This document shows, one piece after another, positions 8,322 to 17,047 of a stretch of DNA of 64,000 nt. Source of the DNA: Ornithinibacter aureus (GTDB taxonomy: Bacteria > Actinomycetota > Actinomycetes > Actinomycetales > Dermatophilaceae); NCBI RefSeq assembly GCF_009858245.1, contig NZ_VMSB01000001.1:2356001-2420000 (forward strand), read 5' to 3'. Both the position numbers and the translations under genes were made by a program. Each line of letters opens with the position of its first letter. The first letter of the stretch is position 1. The notes beneath the pieces were generated by a model. That model was not told where the DNA came from and did not search any database. It worked only from the letters and a program-made list of their open reading frames with translations.

Positions 8322-9222
8322 CGAGGATGCCTCCGATCTGGTCGGCCCCCATGGCCAGCACCATGCCGCCGACGAGGATGACCAAGGCGCCGGGGATGAG
8401 CACCATGGTCATCACGAGGCTGATGCGGGGCTCGATCTTGGCGGCCTGTTGCCTCATCCGCTGGGCGGTGGCCCGCCGCATGTCCGCGGCGATCTGGTTC
8501 AGGGTGTCCGCGAGGGGTGCGCCGAGCTCTTCCGCCTGGAGGTACGCGGTCACGAACTCGTTGACGGCATCGGAGCGCGTGCGGTCACGCATCGCGGTGA
8601 ACGCCGACCGCACGCTCGCCCCGTTGGTGATCTGGTGCAGGACGGTGTTGATCTCCTCGGAGATCGCGCCACCGAAGCGGCGCGACACCGTGGCCAGGGC
8701 CGACCGGAAGCCCAGGCCGGCGCTGACCGTGACGGCCAGCACGTCGAGGAAGTCGGGGAGGTCGCGGTCGATCGCCTCTCGGCGTTTGCGGGCCAGGCCG
8801 GACAGCTGGGCCATGGGCAGCACCCCGACGATCACCACCGGGAGAACGATGTACAGCAGGTTCCCGGTCGTCACGCCGAAGAGGAAGATGGGCGCCAGCA
8901 CCATCCCCCACATGGCGAACTTCGCCAGCACGGCATCGACGTCCAGGCCACTGGGCCGGCCCGCCATGTCGACCTGCTGCTGCAGCCAGCGGATGGCCGA
9001 CCGGGGTAGCGCCCTGCGCACCCGAGGCACCACCCGGTACGCCAGGGCCATGAGGGCGCTCTGGCTGCCTGCCCGGTCGCGTGCCGACTTGTTGAGGTAG
9101 AGCACCTCGTCGGCGTCCAGCCCGACGTCCGGGTCCGTGCGCAGGAGGTGGTAGCCCCGCAGGAGCAGCACCACGGCGAGGGTGGCCACGAGCCCCGGGA
9201 CGACGCTGGCGAGGAGCGTCAT
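8314..9222 (-). CDS. tadC: TadC-like pilus platform protein (T2SSF domain)
   Basis: A 302-residue inner-membrane protein: an N-terminal helix, a pair of helices near residues 105-140, a T2SSF domain with the DLPDFLDVLAVTVSAGLGF signature, and C-terminal helices. It forms the assembly platform with TadB on which CpaF acts. Its ATG overlaps the tadB stop (ATGA). Confidence 0.88.
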   Translation of the reverse strand: MTLLASVVPGLVATLAVVLLLRGYHLLRTDPDVGLDADEVLYLNKSARDRAGSQSALMALAYRVVPRVRRALPRSAIRWLQQQVDMAGRPSGLDVDAVLAKFAMWGMVLAPIFLFGVTTGNLLYIVLPVVIVGVLPMAQLSGLARKRREAIDRDLPDFLDVLAVTVSAGLGFRSALATVSRRFGGAISEEINTVLHQITNGASVRSAFTAMRDRTRSDAVNEFVTAYLQAEELGAPLADTLNQIAADMRRATAQRMRQQAAKIEPRISLVMTMVLIPGALVILVGGMVLAMGADQIGGILGG

Positions 9223-10142
9223 GGCTCGATCCTCGTCATCCGCCGGATGAGCAGGTAGCCACCCGCGAACAGCGAACCGCCGACGACCAACGCCACCTGG
9301 CCGATGGGCTCGCGCGTCATGCGGTCGACCGTGCCCGGCTTGATGCTGTTGAGCATGAAGAGCATCGCGAAGCCCATGACGATGACGAGGTTCGACGACG
9401 CGACGGACTGCGACAACGTCGTCGTCACCTCACGTCGGGTCTCCTTGCGCTGGTCGAGGGTCTCGGCGATGTCTCGCAACGCGGTCACGAGCGAGCCACC
9501 GCTGCGGGAGGCCACGATGAGGGTGGACATGAGCACGTTGGTCTCGCGGGAACCGACCCGGTCGTTGAGCTCCTCGATGGCGGTGGCCAGTGGCGCCCCG
9601 AACTTCAACCGGGTCGCGACCCGGGTGAGCTCGCTGCTCGCCGGCTCCGGCAGCTCGGTGCCGGCGATCCCCAGCGCCGTCGCCAGGGAGAGCCCGGCGT
9701 GGCTCGCGTTGGCCAGGACTCGGGCGAGCTCGGGCAGCTGAGCGATGAACTTCTCACGGCGCCGAGCCTTCGCCCTGCTCAGGTAGCGCCGGACGAGAAC
9801 GGCAGCGAGGGCGATGCCGAGGACGGCGAACACGGTGGAGACGAACCGCCACAACACCCACGTTCCGACGGCCCCGGCAGCCACCCCCACCCCGAGCACG
9901 TGGATCGGGCGGTGGTTCAGGCCCGCGAGGTCGAGCTCGCGGACCAACCACCGTCCGAGGCGCGTGCGTTGCAGCCGCTCGTCCAGCTCGCGCACCAGGG
10001 AGAACTCCCGCTCGCCGCGGGCGAACTCAGCGGCACCGACGGCCCGACGGCGACTGGCGACCAGTCCGAGAAACTGGCGCAACGCCAGGACGAACGTCAT
10101 CGAGGCCGTGAGGGACCCGACGATGATGGCGAGGACGACCAT
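9219..10142 (-). CDS. tadB: TadB-like pilus platform protein (T2SSF domain)
   Basis: A 307-residue membrane protein: a first helix (1-20), two helices at about 80-115, the T2SSF domain (QLPELARVLANASHAGLSLATAL) and two C-terminal helices. The ATG at 10142 shares one base with the cpaF stop (TGATG). A longer upstream frame is only overlap with cpaF. Together with TadC it completes the usual two-protein platform. Confidence 0.88.
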   Translation of the reverse strand: MVVLAIIVGSLTASMTFVLALRQFLGLVASRRRAVGAAEFARGEREFSLVRELDERLQRTRLGRWLVRELDLAGLNHRPIHVLGVGVAAGAVGTWVLWRFVSTVFAVLGIALAAVLVRRYLSRAKARRREKFIAQLPELARVLANASHAGLSLATALGIAGTELPEPASSELTRVATRLKFGAPLATAIEELNDRVGSRETNVLMSTLIVASRSGGSLVTALRDIAETLDQRKETRREVTTTLSQSVASSNLVIVMGFAMLFMLNSIKPGTVDRMTREPIGQVALVVGGSLFAGGYLLIRRMTRIEP

Positions 10143-11455
10143 CAGGCCACCTCGACCAGCGACAGATCGGCCCCACCCTCGGTGAGACGCTGTCGCAGCG
10201 GCGCAGGCAGGTCGTACACGTCGAAGCGACCCTGCGGCTTGGCCGGATCGGTGCGGTCGATGGCGTACTGCATGAGGGGCACGAGGTCGAACTCCTCCTG
10301 GCGACGGCTGCGCACCCACGACACGTCGACGACTCGGCGTGACCCGTCGGCGAGCCGGTTGAGCTGGACGATGATGTCGATGGCCGAGTTCACCTGGTCG
10401 CGCAGGGCGTGGAAGGGCACCTCCACGTCGCTCATCGAGGCCAGCGTCTCCAGTCGGGAGAGGGCGTCGTCCGGGTTGTTGGCGTGCACCGTCGTGAGGG
10501 ACCCCTCGTGACCGGTGTTCATCGCCTGGAGCATGTCGAGCGCCTCGCCGCCGCGGCACTCGCCGACGATGATGCGGTCGGGCCGCATGCGCAGGCTGTT
10601 GCGCACGAGGTCACGGATCGACACCTGGCCGCGACCCTCGACGTTGGCGGGTCGGGTCTCGAGGCGGATGGTGTGTGGCTGGTTCAGGCTGAGCTCGGCG
10701 GCGTCCTCGATGGTGACGATCCGCTCGTCGGGGCTGATGAAGGACGACAGCGCGTTGAGCAGCGTCGTCTTGCCCGACCCCGTGCCACCGGACACCACGA
10801 CGTTGAGCCGCCCCTCGACGCAGGCCTTGAGCAGCAACGCCGTGCGTCGGTCGATCGACTCGCGTTCGATGAGCTGGGTCAGGCTCAGCGCATGGGGGAA
10901 GAGCCGGATGGTGACGGTGGGCCCGTTGAGGCTGAGTGGGGGGAGCACGACGTTGACTCGCGCGCCGCGCGGCATCCGGCTGTCCGCGGGAAGCCGCGCG
11001 TCGACCATCGGGCTGGACTCGTCGACTCGACGGTTGACCGTCGAGACGATGCGGTCGATGGTCTGCATCAGCTGCTCGTCGCTGCTGAACGGGGCCGGCC
11101 AGCGCTCGAGCTTGCCAGCCCGCTCGACGTAGATGGTGTCGTGCCCGTTGATCATGATCTCGCTGACGGTGGGGTCGTTGAGGATCGGCTCGAGCACACC
11201 CAGACCGACCGCCTCGTCGACCACTCGGCGCACCAGCTGGTTGCGCTCGCTCGCCGACAGGATGACGCCCTCGCGGGAGACGAGGTGGGCGATGACGCGC
11301 TCGAGCCTGGCCCGTCGCTGGTTGGCGTCGATCTTGCTCAGCTCGTGGAGGTCGACCTCCTCGAGGAGCATCCGCCGGAAGGTGACGACCAGGCTGTCGT
11401 CCTCCTTGGTCGCCGCCGTGACGGCCCCACCGGTGAAGGAGCTGTAGTCGTTCAC
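10142..11455 (-). CDS. cpaF: CpaF/TadA secretion ATPase
   Basis: A 437-residue hexameric ATPase of the GspE/VirB11 superfamily that powers Tad pilus assembly. Walker A GGTGSGKTT is at 223-231, followed by the Asp and His boxes (MRPDRIIVGECRGGEALDML, GSLTTVHANNP). The GTG at 11455 forms a GTGA overlap with the tadE stop. Length and motifs are normal for CpaF. Confidence 0.93.
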   Translation of the reverse strand: MNDYSSFTGGAVTAATKEDDSLVVTFRRMLLEEVDLHELSKIDANQRRARLERVIAHLVSREGVILSASERNQLVRRVVDEAVGLGVLEPILNDPTVSEIMINGHDTIYVERAGKLERWPAPFSSDEQLMQTIDRIVSTVNRRVDESSPMVDARLPADSRMPRGARVNVVLPPLSLNGPTVTIRLFPHALSLTQLIERESIDRRTALLLKACVEGRLNVVVSGGTGSGKTTLLNALSSFISPDERIVTIEDAAELSLNQPHTIRLETRPANVEGRGQVSIRDLVRNSLRMRPDRIIVGECRGGEALDMLQAMNTGHEGSLTTVHANNPDDALSRLETLASMSDVEVPFHALRDQVNSAIDIIVQLNRLADGSRRVVDVSWVRSRRQEEFDLVPLMQYAIDRTDPAKPQGRFDVYDLPAPLRQRLTEGGADLSLVEVA

Positions 11456-11808
11456 TTGATCACCGGCATCGTGACGCTCCGGGTCACCGACCCGATGTCG
11501 ATCTTGACGACGGTCGGAACCTTGACGGTCACTGAGTAGGTGTAGCCGTCGGCACTCAGCGTCCCCCCGTCCCCGGCGACCTGCATGATCCCCGGTAGGG
11601 CGCCTTCGGCAGCGGCGCGCGGGTCGCCACCCAGGGAGTAGGCGCGGGCCCCGTCGCGCGCCGCCTCGTGGGTCGACACGATGGTCCACCCGGCCACCCC
11701 GAACTGCAGTGCCACCAGGGCGCCCAGGATCACGAGCGGGGCCACGCCGGCCACCTCGAGGGCGGCTGCGCCGCGTTCGTCGCGCACACCGCGACCTCGG
11801 CGACTCAT
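11452..11808 (-). CDS. tadE: TadE-like pseudopilin
   Basis: A 118-residue protein whose leader ends in ERG|AAALEVAG before one hydrophobic helix, the TadE pattern (Glu+5, no Tyr). The C-terminal half is a small extracytoplasmic domain. It overlaps both neighbours by four bases. It is the second of two consecutive pseudopilin segments, the first being the C-terminus of the CpaE-like protein. Confidence 0.82.
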   Translation of the reverse strand: MSRRGRGVRDERGAAALEVAGVAPLVILGALVALQFGVAGWTIVSTHEAARDGARAYSLGGDPRAAAEGALPGIMQVAGDGGTLSADGYTYSVTVKVPTVVKIDIGSVTRSVTMPVIK

Positions 11809-13472
11809 TGCTCCCTCACCACCGTGCGCGTGCTCGTGAGGGAGGTCGGCAACCCCGCGGGGAAGCCCTTGACCACGGGAACGGTCACCGACACGCGGTC
11901 CCCGGACGCCGCGACGGACAGCCCACCTCGCAGGCTGCTCGGCACCGCGGCCCGGGCTGCCCGCTCGGCATCGCCGGCGTCGGCGGTGACCGCGTACTCA
12001 CGGGAGGCCACCGACGAGGCGTGCCCCGCGTAGATGAAGGAGAAGCCCGTCACGGCCGTCTGCCACCCGATGAGGCACAGCAGCACGGCAGCGGGCAGGA
12101 TGCCGACCGTCTCCAGGCCCACGGCACCCGACTCCCTGGACCGGCCTGCGGCGACCGGCTCGGGGGCAGGGCCTGGTTCAGCCGTGGCAGCGGCGCCCTC
12201 GTCGGGCTGCGCCACGGCCTTGCCCCGTCCCGCGCGCTCTCCCTTCTGCCGACCCTTGGGCGTCGCCGTGGTCGCCTGCGCGTTCGTGCCGCGCTTGGAG
12301 CGACCCTTGGATGCCGTGACGGGCGCCTTCGCGAGACCGAGCTCGACCCGCAGGCTGCTGATCAGGCTCCACCAGGCGACCTCGGTGACGGCGCGCGGGT
12401 CACGGTCGTTGATCGATGCCTCGAGGACCCTCGGCGAGTAGGGGATCTGGGTCTCGACGACATGGGCCGTCGTCAACTTGGTGACGGCGTTCGCCGGGAA
12501 GAGGCTGGCGCGGTCGACCTTGTTGACGAGCACCTTGAACCCCGGCTCCTCCCGGACGCCGAGGGCCGACCAGGCGATCATCCGGCGACGCATTGCCCGC
12601 ACGGAGAGCACGTCCGGTGTGGTGACGACGAGGCACTCCCCGGCCAGTTCGACGACCGCGGCCTGGGCGGGCGAGACGTGGCCCCCACCGTCGAGGACCA
12701 CGAGGTCGAACTCGCGGCGCAGCAGCGAGACGATGGCTCGGATCGCCTCGGGGCTGACGAACTCGCCTTCGCGCACGTCGAGCGGTGCCAGAAGCAGGTG
12801 CAGGCCGGACTCGTGCCGGATGACGGCGTCGTGGACGGCGTGGGGGGAGAGGTCACCGGAGACCTTGGCGACGTCGGCAATGGACACCGACTGGCGCACC
12901 TCGAAAATGGCACCGACGTCGCCCTTCTCGATGTCCACGTCGACGAGGCAGACCTTGTCCTGCGGGTGGTCGCGCAGGTGGTCGAACGCCAGGTGGGCGG
13001 CGACGGTGGTCGTGCCGACCCCTCCCTTGGCGCCCACCACGGCCACGACCTCACCGCGGGTGGTGTTGGTGACCGCGGCTCCGGCGAGCACGGCCTTCAT
13101 GTGTTCGCTCCACTCGGCCGCGGCGATGACGCGGGTGGAGACGTCCTCGTAGGCGAACGGGTAGGCGACCACCCCGCGGGCGCCGTCCTCCATGGCCTTG
13201 ATGACCAGCGTGGGGGTGCGCATCTGCGACACCTGGATGACGGCCGTGGACGGACGCCGGTTCGCGAGGTCACGGATCGTCTGCGAGACCGGCTCGATGC
13301 CCAGGGTCTCGTGGACGAAGACCACGTCGGGTTCGAGCCGCGAGGCGAGGTCGACGAGCTCGGTCGGGGACTTCGCGACCGCGCGCACGGTGAAGCCGTC
13401 CATCTCCTCGAGGAGGGACATGAGGTCGGCGACGAGGTTCTCGTCCGCCATCCCGATGATGACCTGGCTCAT
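11805..13472 (-). CDS. cpaE: CpaE/TadZ-like ATPase fused to TadE-like pseudopilin
   Basis: A 555-residue single frame. Residues 1-130 look like a receiver-type (pseudo-receiver) domain. Residues 140-400 are a MinD/ParA-type ATPase with the CpaE variant Walker A AKGGVGTTT (148-156), where the second lysine is missing as is usual in CpaE/TadZ. A basic and then Ala/Pro-rich linker follows. Residues 447-555 are a TadE-like unit: ESG449|AVGLETVG, one hydrophobic helix and a small external domain. There is no stop, and only an internal GTG in the linker could start a separate product. Start and stop overlap both neighbours by four bases. CpaE normally localises the pilus machine and is not fused to a pseudopilin. 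Confidence 0.85.
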   Translation of the reverse strand: MSQVIIGMADENLVADLMSLLEEMDGFTVRAVAKSPTELVDLASRLEPDVVFVHETLGIEPVSQTIRDLANRRPSTAVIQVSQMRTPTLVIKAMEDGARGVVAYPFAYEDVSTRVIAAAEWSEHMKAVLAGAAVTNTTRGEVVAVVGAKGGVGTTTVAAHLAFDHLRDHPQDKVCLVDVDIEKGDVGAIFEVRQSVSIADVAKVSGDLSPHAVHDAVIRHESGLHLLLAPLDVREGEFVSPEAIRAIVSLLRREFDLVVLDGGGHVSPAQAAVVELAGECLVVTTPDVLSVRAMRRRMIAWSALGVREEPGFKVLVNKVDRASLFPANAVTKLTTAHVVETQIPYSPRVLEASINDRDPRAVTEVAWWSLISSLRVELGLAKAPVTASKGRSKRGTNAQATTATPKGRQKGERAGRGKAVAQPDEGAAATAEPGPAPEPVAAGRSRESGAVGLETVGILPAAVLLCLIGWQTAVTGFSFIYAGHASSVASREYAVTADAGDAERAARAAVPSSLRGGLSVAASGDRVSVTVPVVKGFPAGLPTSLTSTRTVVREQ

Positions 13473-14200
13473 CGCTCTTCTCCTTCGGGAACGGCGGTCC
13501 CACCGAGTTCGGAGGCGTCGAAGGCGTCGACCTCACCGCGGCGGTCGGTGCCGACGTCGTTGGGCAGGGCGACCAGTCGGACCTCGGCGGCGAAGTTCGC
13601 GGCGTAGGTCAGGCTCATCGCGACCTTGGGCACGACGGCGAGCGTCACGGGGATGACCGACTGCTCCTCGATGCCGCCCTCCCCGGCCTGGGTGACCTGC
13701 TGCTCGCCGGCGATGGAGACGACCCGGATGTCGCGCGCCAGGACCTTGACCGACTTCGGCAACCCGGGAACGTCGGCGAACACGGCGTACAGGTCGACCC
13801 GGTCACCGGGACGGACCCGACCGGCGACGCCCGTCACGGAGTCGACGTTGACCGCGACCTCGCGCTCGTCCTGGGTCAGGCTCGAGCTCGGGATGAGCAT
13901 GTCCGACGACACGGTCGACCCGGCGTTGAGCCGGAAGCCCACGCGGCGGCCGAGGAGGTCGTCCATCCGCAGGACCGAGGACTTGGACACCCACCGCTCG
14001 GGAACCTCGACCGGCTCGAGGTTGTCGGTGCTCAGCGCCGTGTACGGCTCGATCGGCTGCGTCGCGCGGTAGACGGTGACGCGCGAGCCGACCTGGCTGT
14101 TGACGTTCGCCACGTACCCGGTGACGACGAAGAACGTGGCGAGGGCGACGAGGATCGAGATGGCCATGAAGACCAGGCCTCGCCGTTGACGGGGATTCAT
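13469..14200 (-). CDS. cpaB: CpaB/RcpC-like SAF-domain pilus protein
   Basis: A 243-residue protein with an N-terminal membrane helix (about 10-30), a SAF domain (TQPIEPYTALSTDNLEPVEVP) and the RcpC/CpaB region (VRPGDRVDLYAVF). In diderms CpaB works with the secretin; monoderms keep it without one, as here. The ATG at 14200 overlaps the upstream stop by four bases. Confidence 0.85.
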   Translation of the reverse strand: MNPRQRRGLVFMAISILVALATFFVVTGYVANVNSQVGSRVTVYRATQPIEPYTALSTDNLEPVEVPERWVSKSSVLRMDDLLGRRVGFRLNAGSTVSSDMLIPSSSLTQDEREVAVNVDSVTGVAGRVRPGDRVDLYAVFADVPGLPKSVKVLARDIRVVSIAGEQQVTQAGEGGIEEQSVIPVTLAVVPKVAMSLTYAANFAAEVRLVALPNDVGTDRRGEVDAFDASELGGTAVPEGEER

Positions 14201-14973
14201 GCAGGCTCCGTGATGCGACAGTGGACGTGGCAATAGGGACAGGTGACGGCGTTCTGCCGGCTGGCACAGACCGGGCAGGTGGCCGTGCCCTCGGCCACTC
14301 GCACGACGGGGGCCAGGGCGACGAACTCCGCACCCGCCGAACCGTGGGCGCGCTTGACGTCGGCGAGCACCGGGACGGACTGGACGACGTGGGCGCCGGC
14401 CAGCGCGACCACGGCCGCGAACTCGGCCGACGCGGCATCCGCCCCGACGAGCAGCGGGTGCCCGACGGGCGGGGTCTCGAGGGTGCGTCCCACCGACGGG
14501 GCGGGTGTGGTCATCGCGACGAAGCCTCGACCGAACAGCGAGCGCACGTGCATGCCCAGTGAGGGCTTCGGGTCGACCAGCCTGGTGACCGAGCGCAGCC
14601 AGGTGCCGGATGCCGACGCCGTGGTCAGGTGGTCGAACGCGCCGAGGACCGCGACGGCATCCGAGCCGGACTCGAGCGCGTTGAGGCCGCTGGCTGCCAG
14701 GGCGACGGAGGTCGTCGGCACGACCCGGTGGGCGACGGCGACCTCGGGTCGGGCGCCGGCGAGGGTGGTCGCGGCAAGCCGGGCCACCGACCCGGACGTG
14801 GGCCGGGAGGTGATGACCACGTGATCGGCCCCGAGCGAAGAGACCCAGCCCGGGATGTCCGCGAAGGCTGCCTCCGACGCCACCGCGACGCGGGGGTCGT
14901 CGGCGATCCACGGCGTCACTCCACCGTGATTGATTGAGGTTTCAACGACGATGAATGCGACGTTCGATTCCAT
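14197..14973 (-). CDS. Unknown protein with C-terminal zinc ribbon, first gene of tad operon
   Basis: A 258-residue soluble protein. No known domain is recognised in residues 1-215. The last 30 residues carry paired CPVC and CPYC knuckles plus a final HC, a likely zinc ribbon. It is the first gene of the operon and overlaps cpaB, so a role in pilus assembly or its control is inferred from position only. The start is supported by GGGGAGG upstream. Confidence 0.7.
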   Translation of the reverse strand: MESNVAFIVVETSINHGGVTPWIADDPRVAVASEAAFADIPGWVSSLGADHVVITSRPTSGSVARLAATTLAGARPEVAVAHRVVPTTSVALAASGLNALESGSDAVAVLGAFDHLTTASASGTWLRSVTRLVDPKPSLGMHVRSLFGRGFVAMTTPAPSVGRTLETPPVGHPLLVGADAASAEFAAVVALAGAHVVQSVPVLADVKRAHGSAGAEFVALAPVVRVAEGTATCPVCASRQNAVTCPYCHVHCRITEPA

Positions 14974-14981
14974 GCGAGAAC

Positions 14982-15029
14982 CTCCCCGCCTGCCTCGGCG
15001 ATCATCTCCCCGCCGGTCGCCGCGATCAT
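14982..15029 (-). repeat. Tandem 24-bp repeat in tad operon leader
   Basis: Two adjacent 24-bp units (14982-15005 and 15006-15029) match at about 20 positions. Read on the minus strand each begins ATGATCGC and ends GGCGGGGAG, so each ends in a ribosome-site-like sequence; only the proximal one is well placed for the ATG at 14973. Confidence 0.5.
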
Positions 15030-15062
15030 TCGCGGCCAGTTCGACCCGGCTCCACTGCGATG

Positions 15063-15069
15063 TACGCTA
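15063..15069. promoter_or_regulatory. Overlapping divergent -10 elements (tad operon / 15104 gene)
   Basis: The bases TACGCTA contain TACGCT on the plus strand (15063-15068) and TAGCGT on the minus strand (15064-15069). They lie between the divergent starts at 15104 and 14973, so the two transcripts may compete for polymerase. Confidence 0.4.
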
Positions 15070-15103
15070 CACGCCGCGAGCCCCCCGCCCGAAAGTGCGA
15101 ACA

Positions 15104-15664
15104 GTGAAATTGACCCAACGAAAGCGCACAAATGCTGACCGGACGCACCTGCTCGGGGTGCTCGGCAGCGTGCTGCTCGCCACGATCGCCGTCGTGAGCA
15201 TCGCGGTCGGAGCGCTCGCCTGGAGCCAGCCCCGCACCGACGTGGTCCGGCTCTCGCCCGGCGTCCCCGCGAGCCTCACCCCCTCGCCGCTGTTCGACCC
15301 CGGGTCCACCGTGTTCGCCCAGGGGGAGGACGAGGACCCGGCCGATCCCGCGAGCTGGGGGTGTGTGCTCCTGCGCGACGCAACAGAGGTGTCCTTGCAG
15401 GTCAGGCCCGATTTCGATGCCGTCGGCAGCCGCGTGCTGGAGGGCGAGCCGTACGTCCCGGTGGTCGCCGTGGGGACCACTGCCGAGGGCGACCAGCTGC
15501 GGTGCGACCCCGCGACGGGCGACACCACCGCCGTGGTGGCCATGCCGACCGACGTGGGCGTGCGAGCCGTGCCACTGGCCTTCGTCGTCGGGGGAATCGC
15601 AGCGCTGGGCATCGCCGGCCTGCTCCACCCGAGAGGGCGCGGCATCCGGCGCTTCGGATCCTGA
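15104..15664 (+). CDS. Two-helix membrane protein with external domain
   Basis: About 186 residues with a basic N-terminus, a membrane helix (about 16-40), an extracytoplasmic domain with two cysteines, and a second helix near the C-terminus. The layout matches the protein at 16514-17047. The start may be GTG 15104 or GTG 15095; neither has a good ribosome site. It diverges from the tad operon. Function unknown. Confidence 0.65.
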   Translation: MKLTQRKRTNADRTHLLGVLGSVLLATIAVVSIAVGALAWSQPRTDVVRLSPGVPASLTPSPLFDPGSTVFAQGEDEDPADPASWGCVLLRDATEVSLQVRPDFDAVGSRVLEGEPYVPVVAVGTTAEGDQLRCDPATGDTTAVVAMPTDVGVRAVPLAFVVGGIAALGIAGLLHPRGRGIRRFGS

Positions 15665-15716
15665 TCACCCCGCCCCTCGCGGCGCTGCGCGGCACCATCC
15701 TTGCCATGATGGCCGC

Positions 15717-16100
15717 ATGACACGCATTCGGGGGGCCTGGTGGAGCGCGGCGTTGGTGGTGCTGGCGGTGACCGCCTGTGGCAGCAGCCCCGACGACGGC
15801 GTCGAGCTGCTGGCCGACACCATCGCCGGGCAGACGCTCACCGTGGTGGAGTCGCCCGGGACGGCGACGATCTGGGTGTCGTCGCCGGACGGATCCGACC
15901 CACGGCCGGGGGGCGAGCCGGACCCGAGCGTGTGCACCGTGAGCGGCCCCGGATCACCTCGGCTGGCCGAGCCCCAGCAGGGCGAGCGCCGCCTCGGTGA
16001 CACCAGGCTCTACGCGCTCGCCCAGGTCGAGGACCTCGAGCCGCAGACGTCGATCACGTGCCGGGGCAGTGGCTTCAAGCACATCTACGTCGGGAACTGA
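15717..16100 (+). CDS. Small lipoprotein
   Basis: A 127-residue protein with a signal sequence and lipobox VTAC, then a domain with two further cysteines. The ATG at 15717 starts the signal peptide directly. It lies 52 bp after the two-helix protein gene on the same strand. No family recognised. Confidence 0.7.
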   Translation: MTRIRGAWWSAALVVLAVTACGSSPDDGVELLADTIAGQTLTVVESPGTATIWVSSPDGSDPRPGGEPDPSVCTVSGPGSPRLAEPQQGERRLGDTRLYALAQVEDLEPQTSITCRGSGFKHIYVGN

Positions 16101-16106
16101 GCCGGC

Positions 16107-16517
16107 TCAGCGCAGGCGGTGCAGGCCGTCGTCGCGACTCGCCTCGGGGAGCACGCGACGGGTGGTGTGCCACGCGAGGAGCAGCCACACCACCGCGTCG
16201 GCCACCCACGCAAGCGTCGACGGCGCCCCGAGGGCACGGGTGAACAGGGTGCTGGCGGCCCAGCTGGAGGGAGTGGCGACGTAGGCGAGCAGGGCGATGC
16301 CCAGCCAGAGCGCCGGTGACCCGCCGTGCCCCCATCGGATGAATGACCCCAGGGTGCTCACGAGCAGCACGAGCACGAGCACCGACTTCAGGACGACCCC
16401 GAACGGCGCACTGCCCGTCACACCGGCCAGGGCACCCGCAGCGACCACGCACACGCTGGTCCCGATCACCAGGACGAGGAACGCGCCGACGCCGGCCGCC
16501 GCCCGCTGCACGGTCAC
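16107..16517 (-). CDS. Multi-pass membrane protein
   Basis: A 136-residue protein, mostly hydrophobic with about four helices and a charged C-terminus. The GTG at 16517 overlaps the upstream stop as GTGA, giving a three-gene unit with 16514-17047 and 17044-18459. Function unknown; it may help export or insert the Flp-leader protein. Confidence 0.65.
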   Translation of the reverse strand: MTVQRAAAGVGAFLVLVIGTSVCVVAAGALAGVTGSAPFGVVLKSVLVLVLLVSTLGSFIRWGHGGSPALWLGIALLAYVATPSSWAASTLFTRALGAPSTLAWVADAVVWLLLAWHTTRRVLPEASRDDGLHRLR

Positions 16518-17047
16518 GACGTCACCGTCCGCAGTCGTCGGGCGGCCCGCGTCCCGACCCCCCAGACGCCGAGGCCGACCAGTCCGACGACCCCGAAGAG
16601 TGCAGCCTGGAGAACGCGCACGAGCCCGGTGCGGTGCACGAGCAGCACGTCACCGACCTCGGCCCCCGTTGCCGCGCAGGCGGTCGACTCCCCGTCACGC
16701 AGCTCGACCCGGGCCCCGGTCCCGAACCATGGCGCACCGTCGATGACCCGGTCGTCCGGGATGGGGAACTGCAGCGTGCTCACCTGCTTCCCGGTGCCGT
16801 CCCGGCACACGACGTCCGCCGCGGCATCCGTGCTGACGAAGACGTCGAAGGCCACCGAACCGGGGAGGCTGGAGGTGATGGTGCTGCCCGCGGGGACGGG
16901 CCCGACGACCCGCTGCTCGGTGGGGCCCTGCACGACGATGCCGACCGCCAGCGCGAGCAGGATCAACGCCCCGACGAGCGCGGGCCAGCGGATCATGGCG
17001 AACAACCGGGTGTAGTCCGCACCGGTTGCTCGCAGGGCTCGGGTCAC
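16514..17047 (-). CDS. Two-helix membrane protein coupled to Flp-leader protein
   Basis: A 177-residue protein: a helix at about 20-40, an extracytoplasmic domain with two cysteines, and a helix near 145-165. The GTG at 17047 overlaps the stop of the large Flp-leader gene (GTGA), so it is translationally coupled to it. Its layout resembles the protein at 15104-15664. Confidence 0.68.
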   Translation of the reverse strand: MTRALRATGADYTRLFAMIRWPALVGALILLALAVGIVVQGPTEQRVVGPVPAGSTITSSLPGSVAFDVFVSTDAAADVVCRDGTGKQVSTLQFPIPDDRVIDGAPWFGTGARVELRDGESTACAATGAEVGDVLLVHRTGLVRVLQAALFGVVGLVGLGVWGVGTRAARRLRTVTS

